A stretch of 40,000 bases of DNA from Tubiluchus corallicola (lineage: Eukaryota; Priapulida; Priapulimorpha; Priapulimorphida; Tubiluchidae), in NCBI GenBank assembly GCA_030141605.1, contig JAQGDQ010001247.1:5001-45000 (forward strand). The letters are read 5' to 3'. Position numbers and translations under genes: made by a program. The notes beneath the pieces are model-generated. The model did not search any database. It saw nothing but the letters and a program-made list of their open reading frames with translations, and had not been told where the DNA came from. Below, one piece after another: positions 23,129 to 33,243 of the stretch; within the stretch, counting starts at the first letter, position 1; each line of letters starts with the position of its first letter.

Positions 23129-23589
23129 CAGGGGTGTGCAAATTGCAGCCCGCGAAGAGATTTGTCAACCTAATGAAAGTGCCGCCCGGGCGATTAATTG
23201 AGTGTATCCAGCTGAAGTCCGTGCCATGATCCCAAAGATAGTGTGGGTAGTTTTTTGTACTAGATCGGATGCCATTAACCCTTACAAGACGGTTGTAGCT
23301 TAATGTCACTGTACTACACAGACTGTGTGATACACATTACTAATATGCATTGTAATGAAATTACCACTACCTGTCCTGAAAGTAGAAATATATGGTTTGT
23401 AATATAAATTTTAATAACTTTTAAAATAGTTTCTTGAGTGTAGTAGTAATGATGTACGCAGGTAGGATGCAAAAAAAATCGTTATTAGGCCTTTCTGTAC
23501 TTGGGTCCTTGATCAAACTGCCTGTGGCCTGCAGGAATTGCGGGAAAGTTTAATGTGGCCCGGCTAGTCAGGTAATTTGCACACCCCTG
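23129..23589. mobile_element. Non-autonomous hAT-type element 1
   Basis: Starts CAGGGGTGTGCAAATT and ends with its exact 16-bp reverse complement. Flanks are ACTTTCAG (23121-23128) and ACTTACAG (23590-23597), an 8-bp target duplication with one change. CAGGGGTG termini plus an 8-bp duplication are the hAT superfamily signature. At 461 bp with no transposase it is a MITE-like derivative. GCAGCCCGCG near the left end and GTGGCCCGG near the right are typical of animal hAT elements. Confidence 0.85.
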
Positions 23590-23597
23590 ACTTACAG

Positions 23598-24290
23598 CAT
23601 AGAGAGAAGAGAAAGGAAAAAGAATTTAACGAGTAAGTTACTCCCATTTTTTAGATAAACTGTTTAAGTCTACTCTTAACAGAAGCTTTAATATCGGTTC
23701 TAGAGTAAATGTGGTCACCGTTGACGCTTTGCACATGCGCAGTGTTGAGTTGTTACAGCACAGAGAGTGAAGAGAAAGACAAAGCATTTAAACAGTAAGC
23801 TATTCCCTTATGCACTATTTTTGGATAAGCTATTTAATTTTAACAGAATCGTTAATATCGTTTCTACAGTAAAATTAATGTAGTCATCGCTGACGCTGTG
23901 CGCATGCGCATAGCGATGAGCTGCGCATGCGCGCAGCTGATTAGCTTGCAAAAGCTGTTCAAGTTCACACAACAAAATTGCTGTAATCCTAGCACAGTGC
24001 GTAATATATTATTATCAATCCCCTGCATTTTGCTCTAATATGCGTTATTAGGGCTACGAGTTTAAGCAAATTGTGTTCTAAAACCTTGGCGTGTCCTTGG
24101 AATTAATTAAACTTGCAAACATGTATGGAGAATGAAAGCAGTAAATCACGCTGAAAGTACGGTGACACTTGACAGAGGGCGCTGAAATTCAAGGAGAATG
24201 AGAAATATAGTAAAATGAATACAGAACTGTGCTAATGTTGTTTATTGCGCCCGGATTTGCTGAGTAAACATTAAGGTATGAACCATTCAT
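23598..24290. other. No gene recognised
   Basis: Two diverged versions of GAGAGAAGAGAAAG..AA, CTATTTAA and GTCACCGTTGACGC-type blocks (about 23600-23760 and 23760-23910) suggest an old duplication of about 160 bp. Confidence 0.45.
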
Positions 24291-24632
24291 GGGATTGATC
24301 CTTCTTGGAATTCATTACCGACATCACTAAAACACAACAGCTCTTTATTAATATTCAAGTCTAAATTAAAAAAACATTTAATGACTCGTTTTGAATATCC
24401 GACATACGAACACGATGATACTTTCATCATAATCATATCATATCATAATTTCATTTTTCCTAGACCTTACTAAACTAGTTTATATTATATTTTTGAATTT
24501 CTAGTTGCACTTATAGTTTAGCTTGCACCAGACGCATTTGCCCAGAACAGTGTACGTTTTTATATGAACTAACACTGATTGTCTGTCTTTTATTATGATG
24601 GTCAATGTTTTTAAAATGGCAAATAAAGATTT

Positions 24633-24636
<4 letters not shown>
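24291..24636 (+). mobile_element. LINE 3' end with RT C-terminus, family Z
   Basis: From 24300 to the stop at 24471-24473 the frame reads PSWNSLPTSLK, then FKSKLKKHLM and a tail ending FIFPRPY, the WNSLP...FK..LK..L end of a non-LTR RT. The tail resembles family Y (FIYPRP). The 3' UTR ends GGCAAATAAAGATTT at the microsatellite. The 5' end is truncated near 24285. Confidence 0.78.
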
Positions 24637-24708
<72 letters not shown>

Positions 24709-24751
24709 GCTGCTGCTGCTACTACTACTACTGCTGCTGCTGCTGCTACTG

Positions 24752-24797
<46 letters not shown>
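24637..24797. repeat. (TAC)n microsatellite with TGC interruptions
   Basis: About 160 bp of TAC repeat starting directly after AATAAAGATTT of LINE family Z. Long Ser, Val, Thr or Leu homopolymer frames here are artefacts. Confidence 0.95.
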
Positions 24798-25299
24798 CTT
24801 CATTCTTGAAATTGTCTTGAACTGGCGTGCGTTCGTTGGCACGCTTGGCTGAACGCTGAAAGCAGCATGGAACAGGCATAAGTACGGGAAAGATTTTCTA
24901 AAAATCACATGAGTGGTTTTGATTTGGCGCTCTCGAAAATAATTGCCAGAGAATCCATTTCGGCCTAACACAGAAAAAAAAGATGATGTAGAAAAAATCA
25001 GGAAACGAGGCAGCAAAACAATCGGGATAGGCCTCGAATCTCTTGCTAACCGTGGAGAACGCATGCGCCTAAAATATCTCAACAAATCGATAAAAAGACT
25101 GTCCTCTACTGCCAATCACGAAAACTACCGGCAGAAGAGGAACACAGTTTATAATAGAGTTAATCGGATCCAACAAAATTTCTATATGGCAAAAACATAC
25201 ATTCTATTAACAAAACCATTTTTAATATTTTAGTATCTATAGTACTACTTTTCCATGTTTTATTACATCTTGTGACAGTAGCTGTCCTTAAAAATGAAC

Positions 25300-25336
25300 T
25301 ATTTCTAAATCTAAATCTAAATCTAAACCTAATTTC
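25300..25336. repeat. Short (CTAAAT)n run
   Basis: Four to five hexamer copies (TTTCTAAATCTAAATCTAAA and on). Possibly another retroelement tail, but no 3' end is recognised upstream. Confidence 0.6.
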
Positions 25337-25555
25337 TTTTCTTACTGACGCTTTTTTGCTCAGGGTAGAAGGCTCACCAACAAAGAGGTACTATTTCGTG
25401 CTCAAAAATACGGCATTAGTTCCTCAAGTACACATAAGTAATCGACCCTTTGCCAAAGGTGAACTGAACTCAAGCTTAAAAGATCCTCCAGCACACCATT
25501 GCCATTGTACTTCAGTCAGTCACAGCTCAAGGACTTCATTGGCAGGAGAAATCTC

Positions 25556-25667
25556 AAAAGTGAGGGAGGGAGAGAGAAAGAGAGGAACCGAGATGAAGAG
25601 AAAGATGGAAATAAATAGAGAGGGGGAAGAAAGAGAAATAGAACACACGGAGGAACAAAGAAAGAGA

Positions 25668-25741
<74 letters not shown>

Positions 25742-25876
25742 TGGAGGGAGAGAGACAGAGGAGAGACAGAAAGAAAGGAGAGAGAGAGAGGAGAGAGAGA
25801 GAGACAGAGAGAGGGGGAGAGAGAGAGAGAAAGAGAGAGACAGAAAGAGAGACAGAGAGGGAGGAAGAAAGAGAGT
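25556..25876. repeat. GA-rich tract upstream of LRR paralogue 1
   Basis: Imperfect (GA)n with GACAGA and GAAAGA interruptions, about 360-680 bp upstream of the ATG at 26235. Nothing similar precedes paralogue 2. Open frames across it are low-complexity artefacts. Confidence 0.9.
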
Positions 25877-26039
25877 CCCAAACTTTCAAATTTTAAAGAA
25901 ATCTAATAACAATCATTACCTCAGATAAAAATCACTGAGTGTTATTTTAAAAAAGTAAACCTGAAATTTTTGCAATTATAGCATTGTTTTGGCTCAGTTT
26001 TTCAAAACATTCGAGAAATGGTTTTGCTGTTAATATTCC

Positions 26040-26234
26040 AGTAAGCTACGCAGAGACATTATTACGTCATGTTGCCATAGTTACGGTACAGCATTGTGTA
26101 TTGTTAGTGACCCCTGACATTCATCATAAGCATTCTAATTCTTGCTCAGTTGAAACTTGTGTCTCCTACCTTCAATATCCTTTTCGAAGTCAGTTAAGCG
26201 TAACAACTCAACTTGTTGACTTGTTTACAATAAG
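26040..26234 (+). promoter_or_regulatory. Conserved 5' flank of LRR paralogue 1
   Basis: These bases align well with 30387-30580 upstream of paralogue 2, ending in the shared AACTCAACTTGTTGACTTGT just before the ATG. The block must contain the 5' UTR and probably the core promoter. A CRE-like TTACGTCA sits at 26062-26069; no clear TATA box is visible. The transcription start is not determinable by eye. Confidence 0.55.
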
Positions 26235-27864
26235 ATGGAAGCACCTAAAGTTTCTATAATCCTTTGTAGTGCATTTATTATTGTTGTGATGTGCATTCAG
26301 CCAGGGTTTGCAGACTTCTGTGAAAAGATTGACCATCACTTATGCTTCCACATCACACAGCATTACACTGGAGACAATTGTAGTATAGTCTGCAGACCAA
26401 ACGGTCAAGAACCGAAGTGCTACCCCGGAACACCATATGAAGGTTATTGCTTAAAACCTGAGGATATTCAGAATATAGCTGATAAGCTTCCTCAACCCAT
26501 ACGTAGCCTGGATATCGAACATTTCATAACCGACGAATCCGCAGGTGGAGATTCTTTCAAAATGAATTTTCCTGGCAAATCAGTGGGTACATTATCTATA
26601 GAGTTAAGTAAATTCACTACCTTGCGTGCTAATGCTATTGTAGGTACCGTTGAGCGTCTTACAGTCGCTTTTAATGATAAACTCTTGTACATAGACCCAC
26701 GGGCTTTTGCTAAAGTAACTGGTCTACAAGAAATAAAGATTCACTTTGGCAGTCGAGATTTGAAGATTCCTGCCTTGGATTTGACTCAACAGCCAAACTT
26801 TTCTCACTTGAATGCTATGGGGGTGGAGAGCATAGAGAAACCTCAGCTACACACAAGTCGTTCCCCTTCTGAAGTTTTTATAACGGTTGGAGGTAAGTTT
26901 CATCTTTGGCAAATAGAAGTGACAAGATGACTAAACATTAGAAAATCTCCTTTTTAAAAAGATCCTTACCTTTAGAAACCATAAAAAACAAATCTATTAT
27001 TAGGTTAGTAAACAGTTATTAAGTTCCTTAGACCGGATTAGCCAGAATTCGTGTGGGGGAGGTTTGAAACATCTAGTTCCCCCCCCCCCCCCATAAAAAC
27101 TTGCAGATTGCTTTTTTGTTTGCAGATTGTATTTTTTGCTTTACTTACTCATAAATCTACAACTAATAAATGTTTGTAAATTTATGCATGTATTTTTTAC
27201 TGCTTAACTCAAAGGGTGAACAACAAAGCTCCATCTAACAGGTTTCGACTAAGGAAAAAGTCGAAGAAATTAATAAAACCAAATTTTGCAATTTTTTGTT
27301 CTGAACAAGCTTTCAAAATGCTTCACCTGGCGGAATGTTTTATTAAAATTACTCATTACTCAAATGCTAGCAACATAGGCGCACGAGAGGAAGTTTGACA
27401 AGTAGGAGGTATAATAAATTTGCCCTGAAAATTTTCCAGGTTGCCCTAATTTGAGGGGGGGGAGAGAATCAGCTCCTGACATCACACCAAATAGCAATTG
27501 TAATCGTAATAGTAAATAAAAGCAGGAACTCCGAATTATAATACCAATCTTTTACTAAGAAATTACTAGTCAAATAAGACACAAGCCAAAGGTTTGCATT
27601 TTCACTGAACAAACACGCAAATACTTTCACGATACTTTTTCTAACGTTTGACAATTTCAAAAGAAATAATGGTGACGGTTAATGTTTCCCTTTTGCAAAC
27701 TTGTCTATGACTTACTTTCCCAGCATACCGAGGGAAATGTGCTTAGTAAGTGAAGAGTGGACTTATGAGGTTTAGTGAACTAAAACTGATAGCAGGTACT
27801 ATCACAACTTTATAATTACTAAAACTTATATACAATTCGTTTCGCAAAGAACTCTTTAATTGCG

Positions 27865-27945
<81 letters not shown>

Positions 27946-28028
27946 AAAAGAGATAGAAAACGAGAGGGAGACAGAAAGAGAGAGGGAGAGAGACAGAAAG
28001 AGAGAGAGAGGGAAAGAGAAAGACAGAA

Positions 28029-28101
<73 letters not shown>

Positions 28102-28436
28102 CGCAAGCAATCATTGAAATCTTATTAAATTCTGAAATTTTAAAACAGAATTATTTACCCCTCAAAATAATTAGCTTTAGCCCTGAAAATGTACAATTCT
28201 TTTGCTGTGGGAAGGCAATCGCCCCACCCCCTTAACCCCAAGCATCGTACGCCTATGGCTAATAAGGATTTTCTTTTCTAGGTATGTGGTTGGTCTGCGA
28301 CAAGCGTCTACTCTGGTCTCTCAAAGACGAGTGGAAGCATGTGGACTTAAAATGCGGTGTGCCGAATCCTAGGCGTGTTATTGGAAAACAATTCAAAGAA
28401 GCATGCAAAGTGCTTGAGTTATGCCCAAAGGATTAG
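26235..28436 (+). CDS. Secreted leucine-rich-repeat protein, paralogue 1 (two exons)
   Basis: Join 26235-26892 and 28282-28436; 270 residues plus stop. Exon 1 ends at AG|GTAAGT, the intron ends TTTTCTAG, and the junction splits a Gly codon after its first base. Residues 1-26 are a signal peptide (hydrophobic core, cleavage probably before DFCEK). Cysteines at 29, 37, 49, 53, 62 and 72 form an N-terminal cap. Residues about 89-200 are LRR-like, clearest at LxxLxV..N..LxxIxxxAFxxxxxL. Exon 2 encodes a classic LRRCT: W-L-V-C-D near the start, a W-rich helix, then Cys 244, P247, G254, Cys 261 and Cys 267. N-glycosylation sequons occur at N48 and N188. The ATG in AAGATGG is the first in the frame that gives the signal peptide. 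It is probably an extracellular recognition or binding protein. The ligand is unknown and I cannot name the family beyond LRR/LRRCT. The tandem paralogue at 30581 supports the gene model. Confidence 0.86.
26893..28281 (+). other. Intron of LRR paralogue 1
   Basis: GT-AG intron of 1389 bp. Its first roughly 190 bases are still alignable to the intron of paralogue 2 (shared TTTGGCAAATA near the donor and a GGGGGAGGTTTGAAACA block). It then holds a poly-C run near 27080-27092, unrecognised AT-rich sequence and a long GA tract (27867-28098). Confidence 0.8.
27867..28098. repeat. GA microsatellite in the intron of LRR paralogue 1
   Basis: Two long (GA)n runs flank an imperfect purine segment with CAGAAAGAGAGAG motifs. 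It ends 183 bp before the splice acceptor. Frames through it give only RE or SL dipeptide repeats. Confidence 0.9.
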
Positions 28437-28696
28437 GCTAAAATTTTTGTCTAAATTTTGGAGACCCTTTCTATTAGTTGTTTTATTTTCAAGAAAAATT
28501 GTTTTTTTCTTACAAAAACCATTAATTTTATCCGTTGTTGTTTATTTTACAAATCCATTTATTTGTAATAAGAAAACTTCAGTCGTCTAAATCCATAACG
28601 TATTCTAGTATTCGAATTATATTGACTTACTACTTGTGTTTAAGAAATTTAAATTTTTATTTTTTAGCATTTTCGCTTGTATGCTTTAATGTTCGA

Positions 28697-28702
28697 AATA
28701 AA
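28697..28702 (+). terminator. Polyadenylation signal of LRR paralogue 1
   Basis: AATAAA 261 bp after the stop codon, in a block (TTTAATGTT.GAAATAAATTT) that is conserved after paralogue 2. The 3' UTR between stop and signal is AT-rich and alignable between the two genes. Confidence 0.7.
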
Positions 28703-28744
28703 TTTAATTAAAACGTCTAAAATGTTTTAAATGATTTTGTGATA

Positions 28745-28777
28745 TAATTGTACACAAGTCAATGATGTGTACAATTA
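28745..28777. repeat. 12-bp perfect inverted repeat after LRR paralogue 1
   Basis: TAATTGTACACA and its exact reverse complement are separated by nine bases. It lies about 45 bp after the polyadenylation signal. There is no counterpart after paralogue 2 that I can see. Confidence 0.7.
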
Positions 28778-28902
28778 CATAATTACATTACAATTAGAAT
28801 TCGGTGATACTTATAATTTTCCTTTTGTAAATTTTGTTAACTCTTCCTATATTGCTGTTGTCCTGGCCATGCCCGGGCAGTTTTGAGAGCAACAGCGACC
28901 AA

Positions 28903-30180
28903 AACCAGAATCTTGGCCAGGTTCCTGTTGAAGTTCTAAACCAGAATCCTGGTCAGGTTCCTCCCGACGCTTCAAAACAGAATCCTGGTCAAGTTCCTTC
29001 CAACATTTGAAACCAGAATCCTGGTCAAGTTCCTTCCAACATTTGAAACCAGAATCCTGGCTAGGTTCCTCCCGACATTTGAAACCAGAATCCTGGTCAG
29101 GTTCATCCCGACGCTTAAAAACAGAATCCTGGTCAGGTTCCTTCTGACATTTGAAACCAGAATCCTGGTCAGGTTTCTCCCAACATTTGAAACCGGAATC
29201 CTGGTCAGGTTCCTCTCAACATTTGAAACCAGAATCCTAGTCAGGTTCATCCCGACGCTTAAAAACAGAATCCTGGTCAGGTTCCTTCTGACATTTGAAA
29301 CCAGAATCCTGGTCAGGTTCCTCCCAACATTTGAAACCAGAATCCTGGTCAGGTTCATCCCGACGCTTAAAAACAGAATCCTGGCTAGGTTCCTTCTGAC
29401 ATTTGAAGCCAGAATCCTGGTCAGGTTCCTCTCAACATTTGAAACCAGAATCCTAGTCAGGTTCCTCTCAACATTTGAAACCAGAACCCTGGTCAGGTTC
29501 CTCCTGACATTTGAAGCCAGAATCCTGGTCAGGTTCCTCTCAACATTTGAAACCAGAATCCTGGTCAGGTTCCTCTCAACATTTGAAACCAGAATCCTAG
29601 TCAGGTTCCTTCTGACATTTGAAGCCAGAATCCTGGTCAGGATTCTCCTGGCATTTGAAACCAGAATCCTGGTCAGGTTCCTCCCAACATTTGAAACCAG
29701 AATCCTGGTCAGGTTCCTCTCAACATTTGAAACCAGAATCCTAGTCAGGTTCCTCCCAACATTTGAAACCAGAATCCTGGTCAGGTTCATCCTGACATTT
29801 GAAACCAGAATCCTGGTCAGGTTCCTCCTGACATTTGAAACCAGAATCCTGGTCAGGTTCCTCCCAACATTTGAAACCAGAAGGTCAGGTTCCTCCCGAC
29901 ATTTGAAACCAGGATCCTGATCAGATTCCTCCCGATGCATAAAAACAGAATCCTGGTCAAGTTCCTTCCGTTACTTGAAACCAAAATCCTAGTCAGGTTT
30001 CTCCTGACATTTGAAACCAGAATCCTGGCCAGGTTCCTCCCAACATTTGAAACCAGAATCCTGGTCAGGTTTCTCCTGACATTTGAAACCAGAATCCTGG
30101 TCAGGTTCCTCCCGATGCTTAAAAACAGAATCCTGGTCAGGTTCCTCCCGATGCTTAAAAACAGAATCCTGGTCAAGTTT
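28903..30180. repeat. 36-bp minisatellite, about 35 copies
   Basis: Consensus on plus: CCAGAATCCTGGTCAGG, then TTCCTCCC and AACATTTGAAA. Monomers differ mainly in the second half (CCCGACGCTTAAAAA, CCCAACATTTGAAA and TTCTGACATTTGAAA types) and recur in blocks, so amplification was partly in multi-monomer units. Because 36 is divisible by three, several frames stay open. The longest runs minus from 29940 to 28972 (322 residues) with a 12-residue period like RNLTRILVSNVG. I treat it as non-coding because other frames are equally open and no flanking gene structure is visible. It fills the space between the two LRR genes. Confidence 0.9.
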
Positions 30181-30386
30181 CACAAAACTGCAATGCATTA
30201 CATCACATTTATCAACATTAATAATAATTTGACAATCATTACTCCACTTACACTATATCATGAAATTCGCCACAGTTAAATCTATCATTTTTGATGAATT
30301 GATAAGAATATATGACTACTAATTTTTTAAAAAGAAACCTTTTCGTTTTGGCGTTGTTTTTAATATGCGAACATATAATATTCTAA

Positions 30387-30580
30387 TAAGTTACGCAGAT
30401 ACATTATTACGTCGTGTTGTCATAGGTACGGTACAGCATCGTGAATTGTTAGTGACCCCTGGACATTCCTAATAAATATTGCAATTTTTGCTCAGTTGAA
30501 ACTTGTGTCTCCTATCTTCAATGTCTCTCTTGAAGTCAGTCAAGCGTAACAACTCAACTTGTTGACTTGTTTGCACTAAG
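30387..30580 (+). promoter_or_regulatory. Conserved 5' flank of LRR paralogue 2
   Basis: Counterpart of 26040-26234. The CRE-like octamer is changed at its last base to TTACGTCG (30407-30414). The block adjoining the ATG is nearly identical to paralogue 1, so core promoter and 5' UTR were probably copied with the gene. Confidence 0.55.
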
Positions 30581-32732
30581 ATGGAAGCACCTAAAGTTTC
30601 TACAGTCCTTTGTGGTGCATTTACTATTGCTGTGATGTGCATTCAGCCAGGGTTTACAGATTTCTGTAAAACGATTGACCATCAGTCATGCAGTCATGTC
30701 ACACACTTTCACAGTGGAGACAATTGCACTATATTCTGCAGACCAAACCGTAAAGAACCAAAGTGTTACCAGGGAACAGCATATGAAGGTCATTGCTTGA
30801 ATCCTGGAGACATTCAGAATATAGCTGATAAGCTTCCTCAACCTATAGACAGTGTGTATATTGAACAGTTCGTAACCGACGAATCCTCAGGTGGAGAGCC
30901 TTTCAGAATGAATTTTACGGGCAAATCTGTGAAATTCTTACATATAATTTTAAGTACATTCACTTCCTTGCATGCTAATGCTATTGCAGGTACCATTAGA
31001 AGTCTCGTGTTCTCCCATAATGCCCAGCTCATGCACATACACCCACAGGCTCTTGCTAAAGTAACTGGTCTACGAGCACTGAAGATTCGATGCAACCAAC
31101 CTGACATGACGATTCCTGCCTTGGATTTGACTCAAAATCTAAAGTTTGATTTCTTGTTTGTACAGGGCGTGGAGAGCATACAGAAGCCTCAGCTACACCC
31201 GAGTCGTCCCCCCTCTAAAGTTAGGATTGTGGTTAGAGGTAAGTTTCCTCTAATCTTTGGCAAATATAAGTGACAAAATTTCGAAAAAAATCTCTAATAA
31301 ACGATGGTCGATCTCCTTTCAAAAAAGCTCTCTCCCATTGACAAGTTGTAAAAAAAGAAAAAACTGTCATCAGGTTGCTAAACACTCAACAGCCATTAAA
31401 GGCTTAGACTGGTTTGGCCACGATTTGTATGGGGGAGGTTTGAAACAGTGGGGGAGTTTCTTTCCCTCTCCCCCTCCTGCTGCGCTGGCCGCTGACATGT
31501 CTTATTGCACTTGAGTATCTTGGGCATTATACACCCGTACATTTATAGTTTTTCTTTTATGGATTGCACTTTTTGCTTTATTTACTAATAAACGTTTGTA
31601 AATTTATGAGTGTATTTTACAGCGGAACAAATTCTGCATTTTTACGTAGAAATAGTTTTGTAGGAAAAATTAGTTTCTTTAGCATAAAGACTAAAGCAAT
31701 AAACCTGGAATACATTGCAGGCTTTGCATTTACTTACAACAGAAAACATTAATTTGTAAGATAAAAACAACGAAACAGAAAAATTTAATGGTTTTGAAAG
31801 AATAAACGTTTGTAAAACAACAAACAATAAAATTGTTTCTAAAAATAAAATAACAAATAATAGAATAATTCTCTAAACATAAAATAAAAATTTTACCTTA
31901 ATCTTTTTGGACATATGTCAAGCATTTTTCATGCTAGAGTTGTGAGTTCTTTTCCAGAAACTTTTAGTTTATGGTTAATTATATATATATAATTATTCTT
32001 TATATTATATATATATATTAATTCTTTATTTGTCATTAAAATGGTTCACTCATTATAATAAAATTGAGTAATCCTCAGCGTAATGTTAAAATAACAACAC
32101 TGTTCAAGACAAATGCGTCAGGTGCATACTAAAAAAACGAAAGTGCAAAACTATATACAATAAATGAACATATTTACAAACACCATATTAAAATATTTTT
32201 CTAAAACAATATTACAAAAGTACAGTAAATTTTACATGACATATTTTACACTATATATACATTTGACATGACACAATTAACAGAAACATGCTTTACATTA
32301 CATAAATTTCACTCATTACATATTCACTATTTATACATTTGACATTACAAGACTAACAAAACACGTATTACATTACATAATTCTTAAAAAAAAAATCATT
32401 TTTAATCGTTTTATGGAGTCAGGGGCGGGGGTAGATGAAAGTTGAGTCTGTGTAATTAGTATCAGATGCACAATGTGGAAGTTAAAACAATTCTCAACAA
32501 GTTTTTAAAATCAGTCGTGCTGCAGATGTCTCGTTAAAATTGGTCATTACACGATTGTAAACGAGGATTTTGTTATCTAGGTCCTTGGCTGATCTGCGAC
32601 AAGCGTCTGATCTGGACTCTGGAGGACAAGTGGGAATTAATAAGCTTGATATGCAGTTCACCTGAGCGTATTTCTGGAAAAGAATTCACGACTTTTGCAT
32701 GCAAAATGCTTGACATATGCCCAAAAAATTAG
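30581..32732 (+). CDS. Secreted leucine-rich-repeat protein, paralogue 2 (two exons)
   Basis: Join 30581-31238 and 32581-32732; 269 residues plus stop. Exon 1 is exactly as long as in paralogue 1 (658 bp), aligns without a gap, and ends at AG|GTAAGT in the same phase. The acceptor is ATCTAG at 32575-32580. The signal peptide and the six N-terminal cysteines (29, 37, 49, 53, 62, 72) are at identical positions. Exon 2 encodes the LRRCT with P-W-L-I-C-D, the W-rich helix and three further cysteines. Differences from paralogue 1 include an extra cysteine at 171 in a predicted LRR strand, a new sequon at N111, and loss of the N188 sequon; N48 is shared. Divergence is concentrated in predicted LRR beta-strands, while the N-terminal cap and inter-strand segments are well kept. 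The intron carries a minus-strand LINE 3' end (32020-32487) that paralogue 1 lacks. Likely extracellular; ligand unknown. Confidence 0.86.
31239..32580 (+). other. Intron of LRR paralogue 2
   Basis: GT-AG intron of 1342 bp. The donor-proximal part resembles the paralogue 1 intron. An AT-dinucleotide run (about 31978-32018) abuts a LINE 3' end on the minus strand (32020-32487), leaving about 93 bp before the acceptor. Confidence 0.8.
32020..32487 (-). mobile_element. LINE 3' UTR, family Y copy 2, inside an LRR intron
   Basis: Collinear with 22291-22764 with few substitutions and short indels. It ends at the same CAAATAAAGAATT, next to a TA-rich run. It is 5'-truncated before the RT stop and lies antisense within the intron of LRR paralogue 2. 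Confidence 0.82.
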
Positions 32733-33010
32733 GGTAAAATTTTTGTTTTATGTTTAGAGAATTACTCTATTATTTGTTATTTTATTTTTAGAAAACAATT
32801 TCATTGTTTGTTGTCTTACAAACGTTTATTATTACAAACCATTAAATTTTCATCGTTTGCTGTTTATTTTACAAATGAACATTTTCTGTTGTAAGTAAAT
32901 GCAATCATGTAAAGTCTGCAACGTATTCAAGGTTTATGCTTTAGTTTTTATGCTAAAGAAATTATTTTTTTGTGTTTTTAGCGTTTACGTTTGTACTTTT
33001 TAATGTTTGA

Positions 33011-33016
33011 AATAAA
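33011..33016 (+). terminator. Polyadenylation signal of LRR paralogue 2
   Basis: AATAAA 279 bp after the stop codon, in the same sequence context as 28697-28702. Homology between the duplicated units fades soon after it, before the pentanucleotide repeat at 33100. Confidence 0.7.
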
Positions 33017-33097
33017 TTTTAATTAAAAAGTCTAAAATGTTCTAAACGATTATAATCGATTTGGCATTGATTTTTAAAAATATCAATACAACAAAAA

Positions 33098-33243
33098 TCA
33101 TAAGATAAGATAAGGCAAGGCAAGGCAAGGCAAGGCAAGGCAAGGCAAGGCAAGGCAAGGCAAGGCAAGGCAAGGCAAGGCAAGGTAAGGTAAGGTAAGG
33201 TAAGGTAAGATAAGGTAAGATAAGATAAGATAAGATAAGATAA
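33098..33243. repeat. Pentanucleotide array GATAA/GGCAA
   Basis: GATAA units, then about 14 GGCAA units, GGTAA units, and GATAA again. On minus it follows AATAAATA directly, so it is the tail of the LINE at 33244-33950. Confidence 0.92.

Noticed and set aside
24501-25115. 204-codon minus frame with poly-Val
   Set aside because: Its middle is the (TAC)n microsatellite, and its C-terminal part is the antisense of a LINE 3' UTR.
28972-29940. 322-codon minus-strand frame with a 12-residue repeat
   Set aside because: It lies wholly inside the 36-bp minisatellite; other frames are also open, and there is no independent start, splice or domain evidence.
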